Shown: one piece after another, positions 9,105-17,304 of the stretch | How the letters are laid out: every line of letters begins with the position of its first letter | Position numbering within the stretch: position 1 is the first letter of the stretch | Source of the DNA: Promethearchaeota archaeon Loki_b32 | Lineage (GTDB): Archaea; Asgardarchaeota; Lokiarchaeia; Sigyniarchaeales; SOKP01 | DNA: 64,000 nt | NCBI GenBank assembly: GCA_005223125.1 | Contig: NJBH01000016.1 | Location: forward strand, 24,022-88,021 | Direction: 5' to 3' | Program-made: the position numbers and the translations under genes | The notes under the pieces: model-generated | The model's input: the letters and a program-made list of their open reading frames with translations, nothing else | Database searches by the model: none | Told to the model about the DNA's origin: nothing

Positions 9105-9785
9105 ATAAAGATACTGGTGTCTGGTCCATTACAATCGGGTAAATCGAGTTACATAAAAGCCTTAGATCCAAATGCTTTAAACGTTGAAGCGAAAGGAAAA
9201 GATGAGAAATTTTATACAGTTGGGATGGATCTTGGGAGTATAAAGCTAAACGGATTTGATTGTTATTTATTTGGTACTCCAGGGCTTTTAAGATTCTCTA
9301 TAATGCGTCGTATCGTCTCTACTGGTTCCGATGGATTAATATTTATTTTTGATGCTGCGGCTCCTGAAAAGGATGATAGTGCAATTGTAATATTAAATTC
9401 TATTAGAAAGATATTACCCCCTAATATTCCAACAGTTTTTATAGCAAATAAACAGGATATTGACGACGCTCGATCTCCAGATGTGATCCGTTCCCAAAAT
9501 TATTTACATAAAGATAATAAAATCTTCCCTACAAGCACTCAAACTGGATTAAATATAAAAGAATCTATTACTTATTTAGTAAATCATATATATGAAGAAT
9601 ATTCATCATTACTTAAAACTCTTCGAGTGTATGAGAATGATATTGAAGGATTAGCACAAGAACTAAAAAAAGATAAGATGCAAATGCGAGATTTATTAAA
9701 TAATTTAGAAATTAAACGATTTGTTGAATTAGATAGGATAAATAAGACTTATAAAGTAAGATCTGGCTTAAAATATTTAGTTTAA
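9105..9785 (+). CDS. Small Ras-superfamily GTPase (COG2229/MglA-like) with C-terminal winged-helix-like tail
   Basis: From the ATA at 9105 the product begins (M/I)KILVSGPLQSGKSS, giving beta-1 and a full P-loop; the first conventional start (GTG, 9117) would cut into beta-1. The switch II region is GTPGLLRF, resembling the GTPGQ.RF of COG2229 GTPases but with leucine replacing the catalytic glutamine; the G4 motif is NKQD and TSTQTG fits G5. After the ~170-residue G domain comes LAQELKKDKMQMRDLLNNLE, then FVELDRINKTYKV, which reads as a helix-turn-helix with a wing. Such GTPases act as molecular switches; no partner is adjacent. The leucine suggests low intrinsic hydrolysis. The start codon is the least certain part. 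Confidence 0.8.
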   Translation: MKILVSGPLQSGKSSYIKALDPNALNVEAKGKDEKFYTVGMDLGSIKLNGFDCYLFGTPGLLRFSIMRRIVSTGSDGLIFIFDAAAPEKDDSAIVILNSIRKILPPNIPTVFIANKQDIDDARSPDVIRSQNYLHKDNKIFPTSTQTGLNIKESITYLVNHIYEEYSSLLKTLRVYENDIEGLAQELKKDKMQMRDLLNNLEIKRFVELDRINKTYKVRSGLKYLV

Positions 9786-9810
9786 TTGCTTTTTTTAAGT
9801 TAAATACTTT

Positions 9811-11694
9811 TTAAAATAATAAGGGAGAGATTTCTTCAGAATTTGACTTATTTTTTAAATTTATTACAAGTTTTCTTTGATTATTAAGTATATTCCAGAA
9901 AAATTCTGGAACCCCCTTTTCTTTTTTATACATAGCTTCAATACGATCTAATTTTTCTAATATTTTTTTAGGTCTTATAGAAAATTGTTCAATGTAATGC
10001 TCTTCTTTATAATTTTTTTCAAGGTATTGTTTAAACAGTGTTTTTAAATCTAAATATTTAGGTATATAGCCAATGGGCGTTTTTATAGCATTAAAGTCAT
10101 TATGAACTCGACCTTCTGCCCAGATTACCCAACATAATTTATCTAAAATACCATTTAAATATTTTCCTTCTTTATTTTTAAGAAAATAATTAGTAGCAAA
10201 TACTTTTGGACAATGTTCTAACCTGTTGCCAAAGACTCGGTGATTTTTGATATATTTTCCCAAACTAACAACCATAAAGTCTAGATTGGCCATAGGCTGC
10301 TTCATCCTTACTCCCTCCGCACCTAACGTAGCAGAAGTAGTTTCTGATTCGATTGAGGCACCCAAGAAAACTCCATGTTCCCAATCAAGACTTTCAATTA
10401 CTGGGGGCATTGTATCACTATCGCGCCCTCCATAAAAAATGCCATGTACTGGTACTCCATCTGGTTTATGGAGATTAGGATCAGCATTATTCAATTCTTC
10501 AATACGAATTGTATAGCGAGCATTTGGATGTGCTTGAGGTATTTCTCTCCCATTTTTATCTTTCTTTCCTTTACTCCAATTACCCGAAAAATTTAATCCC
10601 TCATCTGGGGTTGCTCTTCCATCTCCAATCCAATAAGGATTTCCATCTTTAACTAGCACATTAGAAAAAATAGTTTCACGAGGAGTTGTGAGGGCATCAA
10701 ATATAACAGGGTCATCTTTAGCATTTACATCCTTAATTATTCCGAAAATACCTCTCTCAATGTTTACCGAATGAGCATATCCATCCTCCCACTCCCGAAG
10801 ATAAGCGATATCATCTCCAACTACAGTTTGTCCGGGTAACATAGCAGTGCTGGTTTTACCGCACGCAGAGGGAAAGGCACCACAAAAAAATGAAGTTCTT
10901 TTTTTCCCTTTTGGATGAACACCCATTATAAAATAATGCTCTGTTAACCAATCTTCATTATTAGCTTTATAAATTGCTAATCTTAACGCAAGTTTTTTTA
11001 ATCCAAGTGAATTTCCTGCATATTGATTATTTACTGAGAGTACACGTCCTTCTTTTAAGTCAATATAGATTCTCCTTTTATCGAGATTTTTTGTAACTGG
11101 TGGCATACCAGTTAATTCTCCAGAAGAATGTATAAAATAGAAGAAATCATCGGATCCGTTGAGTTTCTTGAATTCTTCATAGCCTGCTCTATAAAGAAGA
11201 TCTTCTGAATGGGCAACGTAAAAAGAATCTGTTAATTGAAGTGCAAGAATTGAAAATTTGGAGTTTTTTGGGCCTAAGCAAAAAAACCTTATTACACATT
11301 CATGGCCTTTCATACATCCCTCCATAATGTGCATTATTTCTTTTAAGCCCTTTTCTCTTTCCATTGTGTTTATCCAAGGATAAGAATCTTCTTCTCCTTT
11401 AGTGACTAGCACTTGAGTATTTCCTTTATCCCTTGCTTGATCATGATTATTCATTGTGAAGAACCCATCATAATGTACAGTATGCCCTTTTAGATTTAGT
11501 TTTATTTCTTCACCAAGCCCAATAGCTCTGTTTCTTACGTAATCGATATCTTCTTTTGAATCTGTTATAACTATGACCTTAGAAGGTTTACATAAGGTAA
11601 CAAACTCATTTACAATTTTTAAGACTTGTTTGTTACTTAGAGCTTCTAATTTTTCAAGATTAACTTTATCGATAATAACGTCCAATTTAATCAA
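9811..11694 (-). CDS. pckA: Phosphoenolpyruvate carboxykinase (GTP)
   Basis: 627 residues, normal for GTP-dependent PEPCK (EC 4.1.1.32), which interconverts oxaloacetate + GTP with phosphoenolpyruvate + GDP + CO2. The kinase loop CGAFPSACGKTSTAML near residue 272 is diagnostic of the GTP type; other family blocks include GVHPKGKKRTSFF, HPNARYTIR, GIFYGGRDSDTMPPV and FLGASIESETTSA. It supplies gluconeogenic PEP, which would also feed the shikimate genes at 25010-27525. The frame opens with TTG (11694), with another TTG at 11685 and no ATG nearby, so the exact start is uncertain. It is a single gene with about 230 bp of AT-rich spacer on its 5' side and the GTPase gene converging on its 3' side. 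Confidence 0.96.
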   Translation of the reverse strand: MIKLDVIIDKVNLEKLEALSNKQVLKIVNEFVTLCKPSKVIVITDSKEDIDYVRNRAIGLGEEIKLNLKGHTVHYDGFFTMNNHDQARDKGNTQVLVTKGEEDSYPWINTMEREKGLKEIMHIMEGCMKGHECVIRFFCLGPKNSKFSILALQLTDSFYVAHSEDLLYRAGYEEFKKLNGSDDFFYFIHSSGELTGMPPVTKNLDKRRIYIDLKEGRVLSVNNQYAGNSLGLKKLALRLAIYKANNEDWLTEHYFIMGVHPKGKKRTSFFCGAFPSACGKTSTAMLPGQTVVGDDIAYLREWEDGYAHSVNIERGIFGIIKDVNAKDDPVIFDALTTPRETIFSNVLVKDGNPYWIGDGRATPDEGLNFSGNWSKGKKDKNGREIPQAHPNARYTIRIEELNNADPNLHKPDGVPVHGIFYGGRDSDTMPPVIESLDWEHGVFLGASIESETTSATLGAEGVRMKQPMANLDFMVVSLGKYIKNHRVFGNRLEHCPKVFATNYFLKNKEGKYLNGILDKLCWVIWAEGRVHNDFNAIKTPIGYIPKYLDLKTLFKQYLEKNYKEEHYIEQFSIRPKKILEKLDRIEAMYKKEKGVPEFFWNILNNQRKLVINLKNKSNSEEISPLLF

Positions 11695-11922
11695 TTTTTA
11701 TTATAGAATCATTTAATAATGATATTAAGGGTGTTACAAGAAAATTTTTGAACTTTTTTAATTTTACTTTTTTTATTCTTTCAGATCTTTAAGTCGATAT
11801 TACCAAGTTGAGAAGAATTAAGCATGGGATCTTCATAAAACATGAATAAAACTCATTAAAATATATTAAAAAAAAGAAATAAAAAAGAATTGTATTTAAC
11901 TATTATAATCAGTAGCTAAGGA

Positions 11923-13500
11923 TTATCTACTACCTTTCGCGCTTATGATTCTATCTACTCTTAGGATAAGATTAGCTAATTCACTTCCAGATTTTATGAT
12001 GTGATTGATTAATTCGGCAGGTTCAACGATTCCCTTTTTAAAATTATCCCCAATTGCATTTGTTATAGTGTCTATTCCAATCCATTTATCATCAGCAGTT
12101 TTATGTGCTGCCCTCAATTCAGTTAACATTTCGATTTCTTCTAATCCTGCATTCCTTATTAAAGTTTTAGGGATCTCTTCAAGTGCTAAGGCGAATGCGT
12201 TTACAGCAAGTTGTTCTTTTCCACCAATTTCATTTGCATATGCACGAATTCTTTTAGCAAGTTCAATGTAAATTGCTCCTCCTCCAGCAACAACAGTTTT
12301 AGTATCTATTACTTTAGCAATCACAGATAATACATCATTTAAAGAGACTTCAGCAGTACTAAGAATTTTATCAAGACCACCTTTGAGTAAAATAGAAACA
12401 GATTTAGGATTTTTACATCCTGAAAATAACGTATATTCATCGTCACCCAGTTTTTCAAAATGTACTTTTTCAGCAAAACCTAAATCTTCCTCTGAAAGTG
12501 ATTTTAAATCATCTACAAGATTAGCACTTACAGCTTTTAAAATTGATTTATAATCGCTCTCACCTACATTTTTAATACCTGCTATTCCTTCTTTTGCTAA
12601 GTAACCACCAAATTTATCAGAGATATCACTACTGTTTACAATAACATTTACTCCCAAATCTTTAAAAATTTTCAAGTAATCCCGCAGAATTTTCTCTTCT
12701 TGATCTAAGAATTTCTGGATTTCAGATGGGCTAGAAATTCGAACTTGAGCGTCAAATTCAGTTTTCTTTACATCTAATTTTCTTCTAATAACTGCGATTT
12801 TTGCGTCTTTTATTAATTCAGGCATCATTGCATTAACTTTATCTTTTTGTGTATATACTCCATTGATTAATTCTGAATCTTTAAGTGATTTCCCTGGAGA
12901 CTTGACAATCTTCACATTACTAACTCTAGCAAATGTTTTTCCATCTTCTTCTGCTATTTGTTTGATAGCATTAAGAGCTAAATTTGAGAAAAAATCCTTT
13001 AATGGAGCAATGTCTTTAGCATTCATTGCGGTTTTAGCCACGTTTTTTAGAATCTCATCATCTTCACTTGAAATTTTTGCTGCAATTTCTTTTATAATTT
13101 CAAGAGCTTTATCTGCTGCTAATTTGTATCCATGCATTACAGGTTTGGGATGGATACTTTGCTCAATTAATTCTAAAGCGTTATTTAATAAAGCAGCTGA
13201 AAAAATTACTGCAGAAGTTGTTCCATCACCAATATCTTCATCAATAGATTTAGCTACATTTACCATCATGTTTGCAGCAATATTTTCAATGTCCAAATTA
13301 TTGAGGATCTCTGCTCCATCATTGGTAATAGTAACATCTCCTAATGAATCAACAAGCATTTTAGACATTCCTTTAGGACCCAGAGTGGAACGAACAGTTT
13401 CAGCAATAGCGACCATTGCTGTAATATTCTGCTTTCGCGCTTCTCTTTCCCTAACTTCCTCTGTTCCTTCTTTAAGTATTATAATCGGTACATTTGACAT
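11923..13500 (-). CDS. Thermosome (group II chaperonin) subunit
   Basis: 525-residue CCT/thermosome subunit that folds proteins in a double-ring ATPase. Equatorial-domain signatures are TLGPKGMSKMLVDSLGD, NDGAEILNNL and the nucleotide-binding GDGTTSAVIFSAALL near residue 90; the C-terminal equatorial block has VVAGGGAIYIELAKRIR. It ends in IISAKGSR without the glycine/methionine-rich tail found in many thermosome subunits, and is slightly short (540-560 is usual). ATG at 13500 lies about 25-35 nt downstream of a TATA box (TATATAAATA), suggesting a leaderless or near-leaderless transcript. Asgard genomes usually carry several subunits; only one is here. Confidence 0.95.
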   Translation of the reverse strand: MSNVPIIILKEGTEEVREREARKQNITAMVAIAETVRSTLGPKGMSKMLVDSLGDVTITNDGAEILNNLDIENIAANMMVNVAKSIDEDIGDGTTSAVIFSAALLNNALELIEQSIHPKPVMHGYKLAADKALEIIKEIAAKISSEDDEILKNVAKTAMNAKDIAPLKDFFSNLALNAIKQIAEEDGKTFARVSNVKIVKSPGKSLKDSELINGVYTQKDKVNAMMPELIKDAKIAVIRRKLDVKKTEFDAQVRISSPSEIQKFLDQEEKILRDYLKIFKDLGVNVIVNSSDISDKFGGYLAKEGIAGIKNVGESDYKSILKAVSANLVDDLKSLSEEDLGFAEKVHFEKLGDDEYTLFSGCKNPKSVSILLKGGLDKILSTAEVSLNDVLSVIAKVIDTKTVVAGGGAIYIELAKRIRAYANEIGGKEQLAVNAFALALEEIPKTLIRNAGLEEIEMLTELRAAHKTADDKWIGIDTITNAIGDNFKKGIVEPAELINHIIKSGSELANLILRVDRIISAKGSR

Positions 13501-13524
13501 AGTATGACACTTTTTTTTGAAAAT

Positions 13525-13535
13525 TTATTTATATA
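13525..13535 (-). promoter_or_regulatory. TATA box of the thermosome gene
   Basis: On the minus strand the sequence TATATAAATA lies 25-35 nt upstream of the chaperonin ATG, the position expected if transcription begins at or very near the start codon. Distance and sequence are direct observations; usage is inferred. Confidence 0.55.
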
Positions 13536-13608
13536 GATCTCTAAATCATAATTTCCTAAAAAATTTTCCGATAAACAGTTATACCAAATTATTAAAAAAT
13601 TAAACTTT

Positions 13609-14070
13609 TTAAATTTCTACAAAAGAAGAGTTTTTGTATTCCTTTAGAATCATATTAGAATTAGTTCTTGTAATATACTCTTTCTGATTTAAATATCGGA
13701 TGAATTTATGGACATCCTCACTCTCTTTAAAACGACAAATTAATGCTGCCGATTGATCACCCGTTGTATGGAAAACGGAGCACACTTCTGGGATATCTTT
13801 GATATCATTAAGGATCTCTTCAGTAAATTTACCATCGCAATTGATCCGTATAAGAAATGTCAATTTATATCCTAATTTCTCATTGTTTAGCTTCAATGTA
13901 TAGCCCTCAATGACCCCATTCTTTTTTAACTTTGAAATCCTATTATGAATTGTCCCAATTGAGATTCCTAATTTATTCTGGATCTCTCTATATGATTTTC
14001 TCGCATCAACTTGCAATATTCTAAGGATATTTCGATCGATTTCATCGAGGACTTTCTCTTTCTTCATCAA
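13609..14070 (-). CDS. Lrp/AsnC family transcriptional regulator
   Basis: 153 residues. The N-terminal winged helix-turn-helix spans residues ~8-55 (DEIDRNILRILQVDARKSY, then IQNKLGISIGTIHNRISKLK), and a RAM/AsnC ligand-binding domain follows (EVCSVFHTTGDQSAALICRF). Lrp-family proteins form dimers or octamers and respond to amino acids or related metabolites. The gene is divergent from trpS, so it could control that spacer, but this is only positional. Two in-frame ATG codons at 14070 and 14067 make the start ambiguous by one residue. Confidence 0.92.
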   Translation of the reverse strand: MMKKEKVLDEIDRNILRILQVDARKSYREIQNKLGISIGTIHNRISKLKKNGVIEGYTLKLNNEKLGYKLTFLIRINCDGKFTEEILNDIKDIPEVCSVFHTTGDQSAALICRFKESEDVHKFIRYLNQKEYITRTNSNMILKEYKNSSFVEI

Positions 14071-14240
14071 GAATCAACCTAAATATAATTATGATTAGAA
14101 TGATCAATATATTTTATTGTGAGAAATATATAAAAGTTTAGAAAAATCTGATTTTCATTGAAAATTTTTTAATAATAATTTTTAAAACTTTTAAAACATT
14201 ATTTTTAAGATCAATAGATATGAAGTGAGTAAAGAAAAGC
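14071..14240. promoter_or_regulatory. Divergent promoter region lrp / trpS
   Basis: 170 bp, very AT-rich. AATATATAAAAG at 14125-14136 is a TATA-like element; read leftward it lies ~55-65 nt before the Lrp start and would give a leader of about 25-30 nt, read rightward it would give an 80-nt leader for trpS. No inverted repeat typical of an Lrp site was found. Confidence 0.35.
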
Positions 14241-15344
14241 ATGGTTGACAACGACTTTAAAATAGACCCTTGGGGTGGCTCAGCTCTTCAAGATGAAGAT
14301 TATACTAGGTTAATTAGAAAATTTGGAATCGAGGAAATAACAGACACATTGCGCCTTAAAATGGAGGAGAATCGTTTTATTCGGAGGAAAATTATTTTTG
14401 GGCATCGAGATTTAGGTCTTATTTTCAAAGCTATAGAAAAAGGTCAACCATGGGCAGTGATGAGTGGAATTAAGCCTTCTGGACCATTTCACTTAGGAAC
14501 ATCAACTACAGCCTTAGAGATTGTGGAATTTCAAAAAATGGGCGGAAAGGCATATTATGGAATAGCAGATATTGAAAGTTGGGAAGATAATGGCATTCCA
14601 TGGGAGGAAGCAGAAGAAACCTCCGTTGATAATCTGGCAGATATACTAACACTCGGTTTGGATCCCTCTCCAGAAAAGGCCTATATTTGGAGGCAATCAA
14701 AAGAACCTCATGTTAAGGATATTTGTTTTAAGGTGAGTAGATTAGTTACGCAGAATATGCTTAACGCTATTTATGGTGAGCGAACATTCGGACTTTATAT
14801 CTCATCATTAATTCAAATTGGTGATATTATTTTACCCCAAGTGCTAGAAGGCCCACAACCAACCCTTGTACCAGTAGGAATTGATCAAGATCCTCATTTA
14901 CGTCTTACTAGAGATTTAACTCGTAGGAATTATAAGAATTTTTTCTTACCAGGTGCTACTTATCATTATTTATTAGCGGGAATTGATGGTTCAGAAAAAA
15001 TGGCTAAAAGGCATCCAAACAGTTACTTTACATTTAATGAATCGCTAGAATCAATTGAAAAGAAGGTTAAAGGAGCACTTACAGGTGGCAGAAAAAATCT
15101 AAAGGAACAGAAGGAATTAGGTGGTGAGCCACAGAAGTGTATGATTTATAAAATGCTTATGTATCATTTTGAAGAAGATGATGAAAAATTAGCGAAAGAT
15201 TTTGAGATGTGTATTAAAGGAGAATTAATGTGCGGAGATCATAAGCGTGAGTGTGTTGAGAAAGTGTTAAGATTCATAAAAGACCATCAAGAGAAAAAAG
15301 AGAAACTAATAGACAAAGCTCGAAGTCTTCTCAATATAGATTAA
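14241..15344 (+). CDS. trpS: Tryptophanyl-tRNA synthetase
   Basis: 367-residue class Ic aminoacyl-tRNA synthetase charging tRNA-Trp. It shows the archaeal/eukaryotic TrpRS features: N-terminal DPWGG and FGHRDLGL, the HIGH-equivalent SGPFHLGTSTTA (~residue 80), VPVGIDQDPHLRLTRDLTRR, and the KMSKS-equivalent GSEKMAKR (~residue 252). Length is in the normal range for the archaeal form. It is transcribed alone; the downstream gene converges from the opposite strand 25 bp away. Confidence 0.95.
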   Translation: MVDNDFKIDPWGGSALQDEDYTRLIRKFGIEEITDTLRLKMEENRFIRRKIIFGHRDLGLIFKAIEKGQPWAVMSGIKPSGPFHLGTSTTALEIVEFQKMGGKAYYGIADIESWEDNGIPWEEAEETSVDNLADILTLGLDPSPEKAYIWRQSKEPHVKDICFKVSRLVTQNMLNAIYGERTFGLYISSLIQIGDIILPQVLEGPQPTLVPVGIDQDPHLRLTRDLTRRNYKNFFLPGATYHYLLAGIDGSEKMAKRHPNSYFTFNESLESIEKKVKGALTGGRKNLKEQKELGGEPQKCMIYKMLMYHFEEDDEKLAKDFEMCIKGELMCGDHKRECVEKVLRFIKDHQEKKEKLIDKARSLLNID

Positions 15345-15369
15345 AACTATTTATTCCCTTTAACTTGGT

Positions 15370-16293
15370 TTAAATTATTTGTTCTAAAATCTTTAATAAA
15401 TCATCAAGAAATTCAGGAAATCTTTCAAAGAAAATGATTTTTTGTTCGTCCTTAAGTACTGCTGATACGAAAAACATATCAGTCTTTACTTTTATTCTAA
15501 GTAAGTAAGAAAAAAGTATACCTTCAGTTGAAGTAAAATCAAAATTCCCTTCAATCTTTTCTTCATCCATCCTTTTAAGTAAAAAGAGATGTTCTTTCAT
15601 TGATTCTATCAACGCAACATACACCTCTGGCTCGATATCGCTGTAATATTCAGAAATAATTATCCCATTACGATCAAATACGATTAGAGCTTGACAATTA
15701 AAAATTTCTAAATAGTATTCTAATAATTCTGAAAGTTCAAAAAATTTCTTATCAAACACAGAAAGACCGTATGAAACTAACTGGATGATTGAAATGATGT
15801 CATAAATTGAGGTTTGTTGAAATAAAATATTGAAGTCAGGATATTTATTTAAAATCTTTTCTCTTAATGATTCTATATTTTCTAAAATTACATTATCATT
15901 CCTTAAATCAGGGTCGTATTTATGAAAAGTTATTATTATCGGAACTGCCATTTCACTTTCCGAGAAAAATGTTAAAATCGCATTCAAGTATTCCAGTGAG
16001 GTATTAAATCTTTCTGGATCTTGAATATCTATTACATAGATAAGTAAATCAGTAGAATCAAAATATACATCCTGATAATTAACGTAAACCTCTCGATATG
16101 TTTCCTGACCACCCATATCCCAGAATATAGTGTTACTTCTTAGAAAGTTCATCTTATGATATTCTACTCTAATGGTTGGTTTTAGTTGGACAACATCTTT
16201 TTCAAAATCATATTTCTTGTCTAAAGCTGTTAAGATCGAGGTTTTGCCCGCTGCATCTAATCCGGAAATTATAATTTTTAGAAAATTCTCCAT
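15370..16293 (-). CDS. Rag/Gtr- and Arf-like small GTPase with C-terminal roadblock-like domain
   Basis: 307 residues from the ATG at 16293; a TTG at 16302 would add three residues, but GTGAG sits 9 nt before the ATG. The G domain is intact: P-loop SGLDAAGKTS (10-19), switch I threonine in LKPTIRVEY, WDMGGQE, G4-like FHKYD and G5-like TSI. The last ~115 residues (QALIVFDRNGIIISEYYSDI onward, then ILFSYLLRIKVKTDMFF) look like a roadblock/longin fold. This order, GTPase then C-terminal roadblock-type dimerisation domain, is that of eukaryotic RagA/Gtr1 and many Asgard GTPases. Partners are presumably other roadblock proteins; none lies adjacent. Confidence 0.82.
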   Translation of the reverse strand: MENFLKIIISGLDAAGKTSILTALDKKYDFEKDVVQLKPTIRVEYHKMNFLRSNTIFWDMGGQETYREVYVNYQDVYFDSTDLLIYVIDIQDPERFNTSLEYLNAILTFFSESEMAVPIIITFHKYDPDLRNDNVILENIESLREKILNKYPDFNILFQQTSIYDIISIIQLVSYGLSVFDKKFFELSELLEYYLEIFNCQALIVFDRNGIIISEYYSDIEPEVYVALIESMKEHLFLLKRMDEEKIEGNFDFTSTEGILFSYLLRIKVKTDMFFVSAVLKDEQKIIFFERFPEFLDDLLKILEQII

Positions 16294-16602
16294 TAAATTC
16301 AACTCACACTTGTTAAAGGTATTTTTAAGAGTTTAATAAAATAATAGATTCATATCAATTTAAATTTCTGTGAAAGCACAATGGAGTTTTTTAATCTTAA
16401 CCTTGAAGTCCTATGGTATTTTGTTTGTTATAATATCGAGAAAATATCTAAATAATATTCTTATGTTTATAATTTGAAATTCTTAAGAGAAACTACTAAA
16501 AGAATAGTGATATTAGAGTAATTTCGATGACATATATATGATATTTATATTATTAAAAGCGGTTAATCTGATTTTACTCAATGATTTAATTTATAAAAGA
16601 GG
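16294..16602. other. AT-rich intergenic region
   Basis: About 310 bp between two divergent genes. It holds several TATA-like stretches (for example ATATATATG around 16531-16541) but no open frame, structured RNA or clear repeat. AGAGG directly precedes the ATG of the following small gene. Confidence 0.5.
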
Positions 16603-16842
16603 ATGATGTATTTGACAGAAGTAGAAAATAATTTTTTAGAAAATTTAGAATACCAAATTAGTCTAAAAGTAGAAAGTTATAAAACATTCAAAAGGATTCC
16701 CGTATTTACTGACCAAGTTATGCAATTCGATAAATCAGTGGTAAATCTTACAGAAAAATTTGAGAAAATTCGTTTGCGAGATAAATATCATATTATAATT
16801 ACAGAATTGGATAATTTGATAAAAAATTCGAAATCAAAATAA
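16603..16842 (+). CDS. Small hypothetical protein (79 residues)
   Basis: Not recognised. The product is highly charged and predicted helical, with no cysteine and no membrane segment. Two adjacent ATG codons (16603 and 16606) follow AGAGG closely, so the second may be used. It stands alone and ends 38 bp before the convergent yjbQ-like gene. Codon use resembles neighbouring genes, which favours a real gene. Confidence 0.5.
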   Translation: MMYLTEVENNFLENLEYQISLKVESYKTFKRIPVFTDQVMQFDKSVVNLTEKFEKIRLRDKYHIIITELDNLIKNSKSK

Positions 16843-16879
16843 AATTCCATTTATTTTTTTTTTAAAACACGGATATTAT

Positions 16880-17302
16880 TCAATCGCCTACTATCATACA
16901 ATATATTTTTCTGGATCTCCCTTTTTCGTCACTTTCGACAAAGATAATTTGCTGCCAGGTTCCCAAAATCAATTTTTGATTTTTAAATGGAAATACTTGA
17001 GATGTTTTAATTAAAAAACTCCTTAAATGTCCTGCTCCGTTATAATCATGCCAAGTTTTATGATGAGCATAATTCTGATCATAGGGTATCAATTTTTCCA
17101 ATAATTCTAAGATATCTTTTTTCACTAAGCCTGGTTCATATTCAACAGTAGATATTGCACCCGTAGATCCAGCTACATGGACATTTACAATTCCATCGTT
17201 TATACCACTACTGTTAATGCATTGCTGAACTTGTTCAGTAATATTAATAACATCACAATAGGCTTTTGTTCTTAGTTCAAATGTTTTTAATACAGTGGTC
17301 AT
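16880..17302 (-). CDS. YjbQ/UPF0047 family protein
   Basis: 140 residues of the secondary thiamine-phosphate-synthase-fold (YjbQ/UPF0047) family. Family hallmarks are GIVNVHVAGSTGAISTVEYE, HHKTWHDYNGAGHLRS and LILGTWQQIIFVESDEKGR, including the histidines and Glu that line the presumed active site. Members show weak thiamine phosphate synthase activity in some bacteria; the physiological role is unsettled. ATG at 17302 is chosen; a GTG at 17308 would overlap the upstream gene by 4 nt. Either way it is translationally coupled to the pseudo-GTPase gene before it. Confidence 0.9.
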   Translation of the reverse strand: MTTVLKTFELRTKAYCDVINITEQVQQCINSSGINDGIVNVHVAGSTGAISTVEYEPGLVKKDILELLEKLIPYDQNYAHHKTWHDYNGAGHLRSFLIKTSQVFPFKNQKLILGTWQQIIFVESDEKGRSRKIYCMIVGD

Positions 17303-17304
17303 TT

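Noticed and set aside
12863..13507. 214-codon open frame antisense to the chaperonin gene
   Set aside because: Shadow of a strongly coding minus-strand gene; composition is hydrophobic/serine-rich as expected from antisense reading.
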